Below, piece by piece: positions 56,248 through 64,000 of a DNA stretch of 64,000 bases. The stretch spans positions 124,001 to 188,000 of the forward strand of contig JBCCMQ010000004.1 of NCBI GenBank assembly GCA_039026235.1, written 5' to 3'. The position numbers were made by a program, and so were the translations under genes. The stretch is from JBCCMQ01 sp039026235. Lineage in GTDB: Bacteria; Pseudomonadota; Alphaproteobacteria; Rhodobacterales; Rhodobacteraceae. The stretch's first letter is position 1. Each line of letters opens with the position of its first letter. The notes under the pieces were generated by a model that had not been told where the DNA came from, ran no database searches, and saw only the letters and a program-made list of their open reading frames with translations.

Positions 56248-58071
56248 TCAGGTTTCTGTGCGCAGCACGAAGTGTTGCGGCGACACTTCGTCATAGACCG
56301 AAGGCGCCGGCGTGTAGTCAACCGGAAAGACCGGCGAAGGAATGGGCTTGAAACTGACGTCGCCCTGGGGCTTGCGCTGGCGCGGGTCGGCAATGGGCAC
56401 CGCTGACATCAGTGTCCGCGTGTATTCATGCTGGGGGTCTTCAAACACCGCCTGACGCGGGCCAATCTCGACAATACGGCCCAGATACATCACGGCGACG
56501 TTGTGGCTGACCCGTTCAACCACCGCCATGTCGTGGCTGATAAAGAGCATCGCAATATCAAACTCGGCCTGCAACTCTAGCAACAGATTCAGCACCTGCG
56601 CCTGCACTGAAACGTCAAGCGCCGATACCGCCTCATCGGCCACAATAAGCTTTGGGCTGAGCGCCAGGGCGCGGGCGATCGCGATACGCTGGCGCTGGCC
56701 ACCCGACAATTCGTGCGGAAAGCGCTTCATGAAGCTGCGCGGCAGCTCGACCCTGTCGAAAAGTTGCGCCACCTTTTCGACCATTTCATCGCCCTGGGCG
56801 ATGCCGAAGTTGCGCATCGGTTCTGAGACTTGGTCGATCAACCGCACCTGGGGGTTCAGGCTGGCAAAAGGATCTTGAAACACCATCTGCATGTCACGGC
56901 GCGCGCGGCGCAGGTCACGCGTGTTCAGCCCGAGAATATCCTTGCCATCCAGCCTTATCTGGCCCTCTTCGGGTTCGACCAGTCGCAGGATCGACCGGCC
57001 ACAGGATGACTTGCCGCAGCCGGATTCGCCCACAAGGCTCAGCGTCTCTGCGGCATTCAGCTTGAATGACACGTCTTCGACCGCATGCACATTCGCAACG
57101 GTCCGGCGGAACAGGCCCTTGCGCACCGCGAAACGGGTCTTGAGGTTCTTCACCTCCAGCAGAACGCGCTTGTCTCGGTGCGTCTGGGTGACGGTGCTGG
57201 CCGCCGGTTCCGGCGCACCGACGATGCGCATGGGTTCGGGCGCGGCCTTGCCCCGCATCTCTCCCAGCTTTGGCACCGCTGCCAAAAGCGATTTGGTGTA
57301 ATCTGCCTTGGGGTTTTCAAAGACCTCGTAGACCGTGCCCTCTTCCACCTGAAGGCCGCGAAACATGACGCTGACGCGGTCGGCCATCTGCGCCACGACC
57401 GCCATGTCATGGGTGATGAACAGAACCGCCGTCCCGTGTTCGCGTTTCAGCCGGTCGATCAGGGCCAGAATCTCAGCCTGAATGGTCACATCCAGCGCCG
57501 TAGTGGGCTCGTCACAGATCAAGAGCTTGGGTTCGCAGGCCATGGCCATGGCGATCACGACCCTCTGGCGCATGCCGCCCGACAATTCATGGGGATACTG
57601 ATCGATCCGGCGCTCTGGCTCTGGGATGCGCACGTCCTTCAGAAGCGATATCGCCCGTTGGCGCGCTTCCGATTCCGACAGTCGCTTGTGCACCTTCAAG
57701 CCTTCGGTCAACTGACGGCCGACCGTGAACACCGGGTTCAGCGATGTCATGGGCTCTTGAAAGATCATCCCGATGGCATTGCCGCGAATGGCCCGCATCT
57801 CTTCGTCGCCGGCATCGGACAGATTGACCTTCTTGCCGTCGGGCAGATTCATTCGCAGTCTGCCGCCGCTAATCTCTCCACCGCCGAATTCGACGAGACG
57901 CATCAGCGACAGCGCGCTGACAGACTTCCCCGACCCGCTCTCGCCCACCACGCAGAGCGTTTCGCTGGGCTGAATATGAAACGACACGTCTTGTACGCCG
58001 ACAACGGTGCCGCCATTGGTCTCAAATTCAACCCTAAGATTGTCGACCTGGACCAGCGGGGTATCCAGCAT
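56248..58071 (-). CDS. Dipeptide/oligopeptide ABC transporter, fused two-domain ATPase
   Basis: 607 aa. Two ATPase domains in tandem: Walker A GESGSGKS near 40-47 with LSGGMRQR, and a second GESGCGKS with LSGGQRQR, equivalent to DppD plus DppF. It powers import of peptides with the permeases and binding protein encoded divergently at 58.4-62.2 kb. The start at 58071 (MLDTPLVQVDNL) is used. It heads the minus-strand operon with argE and the amidohydrolases, linking uptake and hydrolysis. Confidence 0.93.
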   Translation of the reverse strand: MLDTPLVQVDNLRVEFETNGGTVVGVQDVSFHIQPSETLCVVGESGSGKSVSALSLMRLVEFGGGEISGGRLRMNLPDGKKVNLSDAGDEEMRAIRGNAIGMIFQEPMTSLNPVFTVGRQLTEGLKVHKRLSESEARQRAISLLKDVRIPEPERRIDQYPHELSGGMRQRVVIAMAMACEPKLLICDEPTTALDVTIQAEILALIDRLKREHGTAVLFITHDMAVVAQMADRVSVMFRGLQVEEGTVYEVFENPKADYTKSLLAAVPKLGEMRGKAAPEPMRIVGAPEPAASTVTQTHRDKRVLLEVKNLKTRFAVRKGLFRRTVANVHAVEDVSFKLNAAETLSLVGESGCGKSSCGRSILRLVEPEEGQIRLDGKDILGLNTRDLRRARRDMQMVFQDPFASLNPQVRLIDQVSEPMRNFGIAQGDEMVEKVAQLFDRVELPRSFMKRFPHELSGGQRQRIAIARALALSPKLIVADEAVSALDVSVQAQVLNLLLELQAEFDIAMLFISHDMAVVERVSHNVAVMYLGRIVEIGPRQAVFEDPQHEYTRTLMSAVPIADPRQRKPQGDVSFKPIPSPVFPVDYTPAPSVYDEVSPQHFVLRTET

Positions 58072-58193
58072 TTGGCACCTCTCTTTCAAACGGCAGCGCG
58101 CCAAGGGGCGACCCAACCACCCCCTTAAAGTGCCCGTGCAGACCGGGGATGCAAGCAGATTTGCTAATTCCTAAGCCGAAGGCGTCGGGACTG

Positions 58194-58232
58194 CCCAACC
58201 GGCAGGCACAAATTGTTGTTGTGCCGGTTGGG
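58194..58232. promoter_or_regulatory. Inverted repeat in the divergent transporter promoter region
   Basis: Outer arms 58194-58202 and 58224-58232 pair perfectly (9 bp); inner arms 58207-58211 and 58219-58223 extend the stem by 5 bp beyond a 4-base bulge, with a 7-base loop. It is the only obvious structure in the 356-bp gap 58072-58427 between the ATPase and binding-protein genes. It may be an operator or leader structure. Confidence 0.65.
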
Positions 58233-58427
58233 TTTGCCTGAATGGGTACGGCAGTGCTTGCAATTTGGGCGAGCTTGCCCCGAAGATGAGCTTATGAATC
58301 GCTGCTGCTGTGCGACGTCCTACTCAAAAAAATCGTCGGCCGGAAAAACCGTGCCAGCGGCGATCGCATATGGTCCGGCGGGCGCCGAGACCGCCCGAAC
58401 GACGGGACTTCCAACAAGGAGAAATAG

Positions 58428-60146
58428 ATGACCCTGAAATCCTTAATGATGGGCGCGACGGCGTGCCTGGCGCTTGTGCCACTGTCCGCCCTGGCCGACG
58501 GCCATGAGGGCGAGCGTGGCCGAGACGGCAACGTCAGTATCATTTACTGGCAGGCGCCGTCGATCCTGAACCCGTATCTTTCCGGCGGCACCAAGGACGT
58601 CGAATCCGCCTCGATGATCATTGAACCCCTGGCGCGCTATGACAGTGCCGGCAACCTGACACCCTGGCTGGTTGACGAAGTGCCGACGGTGGCCAACGGC
58701 GGCGTCAGTGAAGATCTGACCTCGATCACCTGGAAAATCTCGCCCGGCATCACCTGGTCAGACGGCTCGCCATTTACCTCGGCGGACGTCAAATTCACCT
58801 ACGACTACTGTACGCACCCCGAAGGCGGTTGCGCACAGCTGACAAAATACGAAGGCGTCACCAGCGTCGAAACCCCCGATGACATGACTGTCGTCGTGAC
58901 CTTCGGCCAGCCGACGCCGAACCCGTATGGACCTTTCGTAGGCGGTGAGGCACCGATCCTTCAGGCCGCGCAATTCGCCGACTGCCTAGGTGCCAAGGCA
59001 CCGGAATGCACCGAAGCCAACTTCAACCCCATCGGCACCGGTCCGTTCAAGGTGGTGGAATTCCGCCCCAACGACGTGATTACCATGGAAGCCAACGAAA
59101 ACTTCCGTGAAGAAGGCAAACCCGCCTTTGCGAGCGTCACCTTCAAGGGCGGCGGCGACGCCACGGCGGCAGGCCGCGCCGTGATGGAAACCGGCGAGTT
59201 TGACTACGCCTGGAATTTGCAGCTGGCACCTGATGTGATCTCGAAGATGCAAGAGGCCGGCAAGGGCACGCCCGTTGCAGGCTTCGGCCCGCTGGTCGAG
59301 CGCATCATGCTGAACAACACCAACCCCGATCCGTCGTTTGGGCCCGACGAACGCTCGGTCGTAAGGCCGCATCCGTTCCTGGGCGACCCGGCCGTCTATA
59401 AGGCGATGTCGCTGGCCATCGACCGGCCGCTGCTGGTGGAAATCGGCTATGGCCAGGCCGGTCGCGTCACCTGCAACTGGGTACCCGCGCCCGACATCTA
59501 CGCCTCGTCCGCGCTGTCGTGCGACACGCAGGACATCGCCGGCGCCAATGCCATGCTGGATGAGGCCGGGATCGTCGATAGCGACGGCGACGGCATCCGT
59601 GAAAAGGACGGCGTGCCGCTGAAGGTGCTTTATCAGACCTCGACCAACGCCGTGCGCCAGGACTTCCAGGCGCTGATCAAGCAGTGGTGGTCAGAAATCG
59701 GCATCGAAGCCGAACTGCGCAACCTCGACGCGTCGGTCTTCTTCGGCGGCGATCCGGGCAGCCCGGACACCTTCCAGAAGTTCTATGCCGACGTCGAGAT
59801 GTACGCCAACACCTTCAACGGCACCGATCCGCAGGCTTATCTGGGCAACCTGCTCTGCGACAAGGCGCCCAGCCCGGCAACCCAGTGGCAGGGCGAGAAC
59901 ATCAGCCGCGCCTGCATCGACGGCTACGACGAGTTGCACGCGGAACTCAGCCGCACCGCCGATATCGAAAAGCGGGCCGAGATTGCCAAGCAGCTCAATG
60001 ACATGGCGATCGAGAACGGCGCGATGATCCCGCTGGTGCACCGCGGCCGGATTTCGGCCCACGCGAACTCGCTGGGCGGCGTTGACCTCAACGTCTGGGA
60101 CAGTGAGCTGTGGAACGTCGCTGACTGGTACCGGATCGGCAATTGA
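58428..60146 (+). CDS. Peptide ABC transporter substrate-binding protein (SBP family 5)
   Basis: 572 aa. Signal peptide (about 1-25, ending SALADG), then the SBP_bac_5 fold: IEPLARYDSAGNLTPWLVDE, WKISPGITWSDGSPFTSADVKFTYD. Several Cys are present, including paired positions. It captures peptides or related solutes in the periplasm. AAGGAG precedes the ATG. Followed by two permease genes; a stable hairpin follows the stop. Confidence 0.93.
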   Translation: MTLKSLMMGATACLALVPLSALADGHEGERGRDGNVSIIYWQAPSILNPYLSGGTKDVESASMIIEPLARYDSAGNLTPWLVDEVPTVANGGVSEDLTSITWKISPGITWSDGSPFTSADVKFTYDYCTHPEGGCAQLTKYEGVTSVETPDDMTVVVTFGQPTPNPYGPFVGGEAPILQAAQFADCLGAKAPECTEANFNPIGTGPFKVVEFRPNDVITMEANENFREEGKPAFASVTFKGGGDATAAGRAVMETGEFDYAWNLQLAPDVISKMQEAGKGTPVAGFGPLVERIMLNNTNPDPSFGPDERSVVRPHPFLGDPAVYKAMSLAIDRPLLVEIGYGQAGRVTCNWVPAPDIYASSALSCDTQDIAGANAMLDEAGIVDSDGDGIREKDGVPLKVLYQTSTNAVRQDFQALIKQWWSEIGIEAELRNLDASVFFGGDPGSPDTFQKFYADVEMYANTFNGTDPQAYLGNLLCDKAPSPATQWQGENISRACIDGYDELHAELSRTADIEKRAEIAKQLNDMAIENGAMIPLVHRGRISAHANSLGGVDLNVWDSELWNVADWYRIGN

Positions 60147-60159
60147 TCCTAAACGCATC

Positions 60160-60186
60160 GGAGCGTCCGCCTTTGGCGGGCGCTCC
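60160..60186 (+). promoter_or_regulatory. Intercistronic hairpin between binding-protein and permease genes
   Basis: A 12-bp stem (60160-60171 with 60175-60186, one G-U wobble) closed by TTT, without a T-run. Such hairpins protect the upstream mRNA and give more binding protein than permease. Confidence 0.75.
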
Positions 60187-60238
60187 CTCAATTCATGAAC
60201 GCCGGAATCCTTATGTGTTCATGGGGGCATCTGACTGA

Positions 60239-61246
60239 ATGCTGACCTATTCCATCCGCCGTTTGATCCTGTCGGTTCCGACACTGCTGTTCATTAGCCT
60301 GGTCGTTTTTCTGCTTCTCGAACTGGCGCCGGGAGATCCCATGGCGCAGGTGCCGCTTACGGTGCCCGACGAGGTCAAGCAGAAGATGCGCGAGGCGCTG
60401 GGGCTTGGGCAGCCGCTGCACATCCGCTTCGGCAAATGGATCTACCAGTTCTTTATCATCGAGCCGTTGGTCTTCACCGACTGGCTGGTCGGAACCAGTT
60501 TCTCCGAGGGCGCGCAGCGCGTGATCTCTTGGCAGACCCGCTCGCCCGTTATGGACATCGTGGTTCAGCGTCTGCCGCAGACGCTCTGGGTTGTGGGCAT
60601 GGCCTACGTCGTCGGCGTTCTGATCGCGCTGCCCATCGGGATAATTTCGGCCTACCGGCAGTATTCGGTCTTTGACCAGGCCGGCACCTTCGTGGCGATG
60701 ATCGGGTTTTCCGTGCCACCTTTCTTCACTGGCGTTCTGGTCATCGTCATCTTTTCGGTTCAGCTCGGCTGGTTGCCGTCGATTTATGACACCACCCACC
60801 GGGTCGTTGACTGGGACACCTTCATAATTCAACTCAAGCAGATGATCCTGCCCGTCATGGTTCTTGCCCTGCAGACCACCGCGCAGATAAGCCGCTTCAT
60901 GCGCGCCTCTATGCTCGATAACCTGGGGCAGGACTATGTGCGCACCGCCCGCGCCAAGGGGCTGAGCGAGCGCACGGTGGTTCTGGTGCATGTGCTGCGC
61001 AACTCGATGATCCCAGTGGTCACGGTAATCGCCCTGGGCGTGCCGTCGATCTTCGGCGGTGCGATCATCACCGAGCAGGTCTTCAAGGTGAACGGCATCG
61101 GGCAACTACTGATTACCGCGATCCAGGCCAATGATCTGCCCATGGTGCAGACACTGACCTTCATCTTCGCGCTCTTGATCGTGCTCTTCAACCTGATCGC
61201 CGATATCCTCTACGGCATTCTGGACCCGAGGATCCGCTATGACTGA
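60239..61246 (+). CDS. Peptide ABC transporter permease, DppB-like
   Basis: 335 aa with six membrane helices; N-terminal RRLILSVPTLLFISLVVFLL and the EAA-loop pattern near RTARAKGLSERTV, standard for DppB/OppB. Together with the next permease it forms the membrane channel. Its stop overlaps the next start by 8 bp. Confidence 0.93.
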   Translation: MLTYSIRRLILSVPTLLFISLVVFLLLELAPGDPMAQVPLTVPDEVKQKMREALGLGQPLHIRFGKWIYQFFIIEPLVFTDWLVGTSFSEGAQRVISWQTRSPVMDIVVQRLPQTLWVVGMAYVVGVLIALPIGIISAYRQYSVFDQAGTFVAMIGFSVPPFFTGVLVIVIFSVQLGWLPSIYDTTHRVVDWDTFIIQLKQMILPVMVLALQTTAQISRFMRASMLDNLGQDYVRTARAKGLSERTVVLVHVLRNSMIPVVTVIALGVPSIFGGAIITEQVFKVNGIGQLLITAIQANDLPMVQTLTFIFALLIVLFNLIADILYGILDPRIRYD

Positions 61247-62201
61247 GGTCTCTACGCAATCCGTCGCCCGCGAGATCGAAAAGGGCGCCAGCCGCAGCCA
61301 GTGGTGGGATGTCTGGGCGCAATTCAGGTCGCACCGTGGTGCGTTCTGGGGCATGTGCTTTCTGGTTTTCATCACGCTTTTCGTCTCCATCGGCCCGCTG
61401 CTGTGGACGCTGGACCCCCAGAAACTGGACATCCGCGCCAAAGATATCCGCCCGATCTACACCGCGATCTGGGACAGCACGGCCAATGTTGATTGGGGCC
61501 ATCCGCTGGGCACCGATAATTTGGGCCGCGACACCATGGCCAAGTTGATGGCCGGCGGGCAGGTCAGCATGGCGGTGGGTTGGGTCGCGATGGCGCTGGC
61601 GCTGGCGCTGGGAACGGCAGTCGGCGTAACCGCGGGTTTCTTCCGGCGGCTCGACGGGCCGCTCATGCGTTTTACCGATCTTTTCCTGGCGTTGCCGCTG
61701 TTGCCGCTTCTCCTGGTTATCATGCTGCTGTTTCGCGACCAGCTTCGCGCCAGCTTCGGGCCGGAGAACGGGATCTTCATCCTGATCGTGTTTGTCATTG
61801 GGATAACCAGCTGGATGCAGACCGCGCGGATTGTGCGGGGCGATGTGCTGGCGTTGAAGGAACGGGAATTCGTCCTCGCGGCGCATTCCATCGGCACCTC
61901 ACCCAGCGCGATGATCCGGCGACACCTGCTGCCCAATGTGCTGTCGCCGATCATGGTGTCGGCCACGCTGGGTTTGGCGCAGGCGATCATTACCGAGAGC
62001 GCGTTGTCCTTCCTCGGGCTCGGTTTTCCGTCCGACTTCCCGACCTGGGGCAAGCTGCTTTTCGACAGCGTCGACAGGATGCAATCCTACCCCGAGCGGG
62101 TTATCTGGCCGGGTCTTGCCATCTCGCTGACCGTGCTGAGCGTGAACTATATCGGCGACGGCCTGCGCGACGCACTCGACCCGAGGATCCGCGGGCGCTA
62201 G
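61239..62201 (+). CDS. Peptide ABC transporter permease, DppC-like
   Basis: 320 aa with six helices, a cytoplasmic N-terminus, GTDNLGRDTMAKLMAGGQVS and the terminal YIGDGLRDALDPRIRG, both hallmarks of DppC/OppC. It overlaps the DppB-like gene by 8 bp and converges with the Hint-domain gene, stops overlapping by 4 bp. Confidence 0.93.
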   Translation: MTEVSTQSVAREIEKGASRSQWWDVWAQFRSHRGAFWGMCFLVFITLFVSIGPLLWTLDPQKLDIRAKDIRPIYTAIWDSTANVDWGHPLGTDNLGRDTMAKLMAGGQVSMAVGWVAMALALALGTAVGVTAGFFRRLDGPLMRFTDLFLALPLLPLLLVIMLLFRDQLRASFGPENGIFILIVFVIGITSWMQTARIVRGDVLALKEREFVLAAHSIGTSPSAMIRRHLLPNVLSPIMVSATLGLAQAIITESALSFLGLGFPSDFPTWGKLLFDSVDRMQSYPERVIWPGLAISLTVLSVNYIGDGLRDALDPRIRGR

Positions 62202-63217
62202 GGCGCGGGCGCCGCCAGCAGATTGGCGTCAGTGACTTTCAGAACGGGCCGGGCAATTCTGGCCGAAGGCGCCGTATCATCGGCAGCGCCGCTTTCCAGT
62301 GCCAGGATGTCCGGCTGTGCGTTCAGCGCCGCCTGCGCCGGCAAAAGGCTTTCAGTGACAGCGCCTTCGCTGATCACCAGTTGGTGGGTATCGAACAGAA
62401 TGTGATAATAATGCACCGGCCCGCGCACCGGCGCGACCCGCACGGTGCTGTCGTTCAAAAGCGCCTTCGCGGGCACCAGAATTTCAGTTTCACCGAACAA
62501 TAGCTCAGCCCGCCAACCGGTCAGCAGAACCCGGTGCTGGGGCGACAGGACAAGCTGCCGCGCGTTGCCGATGGCGCCCGGTGCAAAGACCACCGGACGG
62601 ATTTGGTGATGCACCAACAGCTCGGCCACGCCGATCGACTGGCAGCCCACCCAGCGCACGGGCTGAGGGCCGGCATCGACGGTCAGGACCAGATCACCCG
62701 CCGCGATGTCTTCGACCGCAACCTCGCCATCCGGCGTCGCAATCCGAGTGCCCGCCGCAAAGCAGATAACATTTACATAGGGATCGTCGGATCCGTCCGA
62801 GACGCTGGCGATCTCAAAAGACTGGTCCGGCTGCGGCAGCCGCGGGCCCGTCAGCCCGACGTTCACGCCGTCGATGCGGACAACATAATAGGTATCGCCG
62901 TCGGTCGTGGTAAAGGCGAACTCCAGCTCCACCTGATCCTGGGGCGTGCCGCCGGGCGCTGCCGGACCGTAGTCGGTGCCGTTGATCGAAAACGGCTCAG
63001 CCACAAGCTGGTTGTTGCCGGAAGTCGAGTTGTTCGGGAAGTCGATGAAACCATCATCGAACTCGTCATCGTCGTCCTGAATCGTCAGAACGAGGGGCGA
63101 GGCCGTCGACGACACCGTAAAGCTCGACCCCACGAGCCCGGAGCCCGTGGTATTTGTGGTCGTGAACGCGGGTGAGATATCACTGAACGCGATTATGCCG
63201 ATCGTGTAGTCTTCCAT
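62198..63217 (-). CDS. Hint-domain (Hint_2) secreted or cell-associated protein
   Basis: 339 aa. The N-terminal part (1-150) is beta-rich, with Asp/Asn-rich stretches; from about residue 152 a Hint-type module opens with CFAAGTRIATPDGEVAVEDI, the nucleophile Cys of Hedgehog/intein folds, with LSPQHRVLL downstream holding the block B-like His. Such proteins are frequent in Rhodobacterales. No C-terminal splice junction is obvious, so cleavage or ester formation at the Cys is more likely than splicing. No signal peptide is seen. Confidence 0.85.
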   Translation of the reverse strand: MEDYTIGIIAFSDISPAFTTTNTTGSGLVGSSFTVSSTASPLVLTIQDDDDEFDDGFIDFPNNSTSGNNQLVAEPFSINGTDYGPAAPGGTPQDQVELEFAFTTTDGDTYYVVRIDGVNVGLTGPRLPQPDQSFEIASVSDGSDDPYVNVICFAAGTRIATPDGEVAVEDIAAGDLVLTVDAGPQPVRWVGCQSIGVAELLVHHQIRPVVFAPGAIGNARQLVLSPQHRVLLTGWRAELLFGETEILVPAKALLNDSTVRVAPVRGPVHYYHILFDTHQLVISEGAVTESLLPAQAALNAQPDILALESGAADDTAPSARIARPVLKVTDANLLAAPAP

Positions 63218-63348
63218 GACAAATTCATAGCCTGCCTATTTGGCTTTTTTACGGCACCCGGGCCGTGTGTGGCGAGTCGAAACCGACTAAAGTCGGATGC
63301 AAACGGGCCGTAGTACGTCAAAACTCGCCCTAGCGGCGAAACCGGCGG

Positions 63349-64000
63349 TCAGTCCACCACCTTGCGGATGCGCCGCACCACCGCCCAGACACCCATGATC
63401 ACCAAGGGGGTAATCAGCGCTGTCATCACCAGTCTTGAGACCCCGATCTCTTGGCCGACAGGCCCCAGCACATAGGTGGCAAGGTTCACGGCATAATAGC
63501 TGATGGCCACCACCGACAGGCCTTCGACGGTGCGCTGAAGACGCAACTGAAGATCGGCCCGGCGGTTCATGCTTTCCAGCAGCTTCTGGTTTTCGGCCGA
63601 CCGGTCCACATCGACCCGCGTCCGCAACAGATCGGCCGCGCGCATGGCCCGCTGCGCCAGAGTGGCCAGTTGGGTCTCGGCCGCCTGGACCGTGCGCATG
63701 GCCGGCTCATAGCGGCGGTTCATGAACTCGGTAAAGGTCTGGCGGCCCTGGTGGCGTTCTTCACGCAGGGCCTCGATCCGCTGGGCAACCAGCGCGCCGT
63801 AGGCGCCCGTGGCACCAAAGCGAAAGGATGATTGCGCAAGCATGTTTTCAAGCTCGGCTGCAATGCTCAAGAGACGCTCCAGCGTCTCGCCCGGCCGCTC
63901 GGTCTGGGCGGTCATCTCACGCACCGCCGCTGTCAGGTTCTGCTCTAGCGGCGTTATCCGGCGCTGAATGTCCCGCGCGCGCTGCAGACCCAGCATCGAC
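63349..64000 (-). CDS. DUF3422 family membrane protein, C-terminal part (runs off window)
   Basis: At least 216 aa are visible. A helical region with ITPLEQNLTAAVREM and RFGATGAYGALVAQRIEALRE, then two membrane spans (about 155-175 and 185-205) and a basic C-terminus VRRIRKVVD, as in DUF3422 proteins of alphaproteobacteria. The frame is open to the window edge. Function unknown. Confidence 0.8.
   Translation of the reverse strand, partial: SMLGLQRARDIQRRITPLEQNLTAAVREMTAQTERPGETLERLLSIAAELENMLAQSSFRFGATGAYGALVAQRIEALREERHQGRQTFTEFMNRRYEPAMRTVQAAETQLATLAQRAMRAADLLRTRVDVDRSAENQKLLESMNRRADLQLRLQRTVEGLSVVAISYYAVNLATYVLGPVGQEIGVSRLVMTALITPLVIMGVWAVVRRIRKVVD

Overview
The window reads as a chromosomal segment of a high-GC alphaproteobacterium, most likely a Rhodobacteraceae (roseobacter-type) species. 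The basis is a leucine-degradation (liu) operon with short stop/start overlaps, a VPLPA/PEP-CTERM-like secreted protein, a Hint_2-type protein, a DUF3422 membrane protein and a cytochrome b561-YceI fusion. No rRNA, tRNA, CRISPR array, transposase or integrase was recognised.

Layout: 1-6.4 kb (minus) holds fabD, two tandem TIR/NB-ARC/TPR (NLR-like) genes and the start of fabG, so an immune-type gene pair sits inside the fatty-acid synthesis cluster. 6.6-13.7 kb holds a b561-YceI fusion, small membrane proteins, a CTERM-sorted secreted protein, a VOC protein, an acetaldehyde dehydrogenase and a stand-alone YceI. 13.9-15.1 kb is rpsF-rpsR-rplI with a clear terminator, followed by a probable 44-aa membrane protein and trigger factor (tig). 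17.4-21.5 kb holds small membrane and exported proteins, an enolase-superfamily dehydratase, an isolated nuoA and a small lipoprotein.

21.6-30.7 kb (minus) is a leucine catabolism operon: liuA, two small Cys-rich exported proteins, liuB, a membrane protein of unknown function, liuD, a GST, liuE and liuC. A perfect 16-bp palindrome lies just upstream of liuA, and a run of four hairpins follows liuB. 30.7-40.6 kb holds an exported protein, a DegT aminotransferase, an MmgE/PrpD protein, a phosphoglycolate phosphatase, glmU-glmS-AlkD-like genes and an acyl-CoA synthetase.

40.6-49.9 kb looks like an accessory region: a translationally coupled pair made of a SLATT/DUF4231-like four-helix membrane protein and a membrane-anchored TIR protein with a 30-glutamine tract, then moaA, a decayed gene copy, exported proteins, a DUF2934/H1-like protein, a 737-aa HEAT-like protein and an AraC regulator beside a hydrolase broken by an amber codon. 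50.8-62.2 kb holds DoxX, an Asn-synthetase-like protein, three M20 peptidases/amidohydrolases and a dipeptide-type ABC transporter, which together suggest uptake and hydrolysis of peptides or acylated amino acids. The window ends with a Hint-domain protein and a partial DUF3422 protein.

The strongest candidates for undescribed biology are the SLATT-TIR(polyQ) pair at 40.6-43.3 kb and the tandem TIR-NLR pair between fabD and fabG. All family calls come from motifs read by eye; no database search was run.
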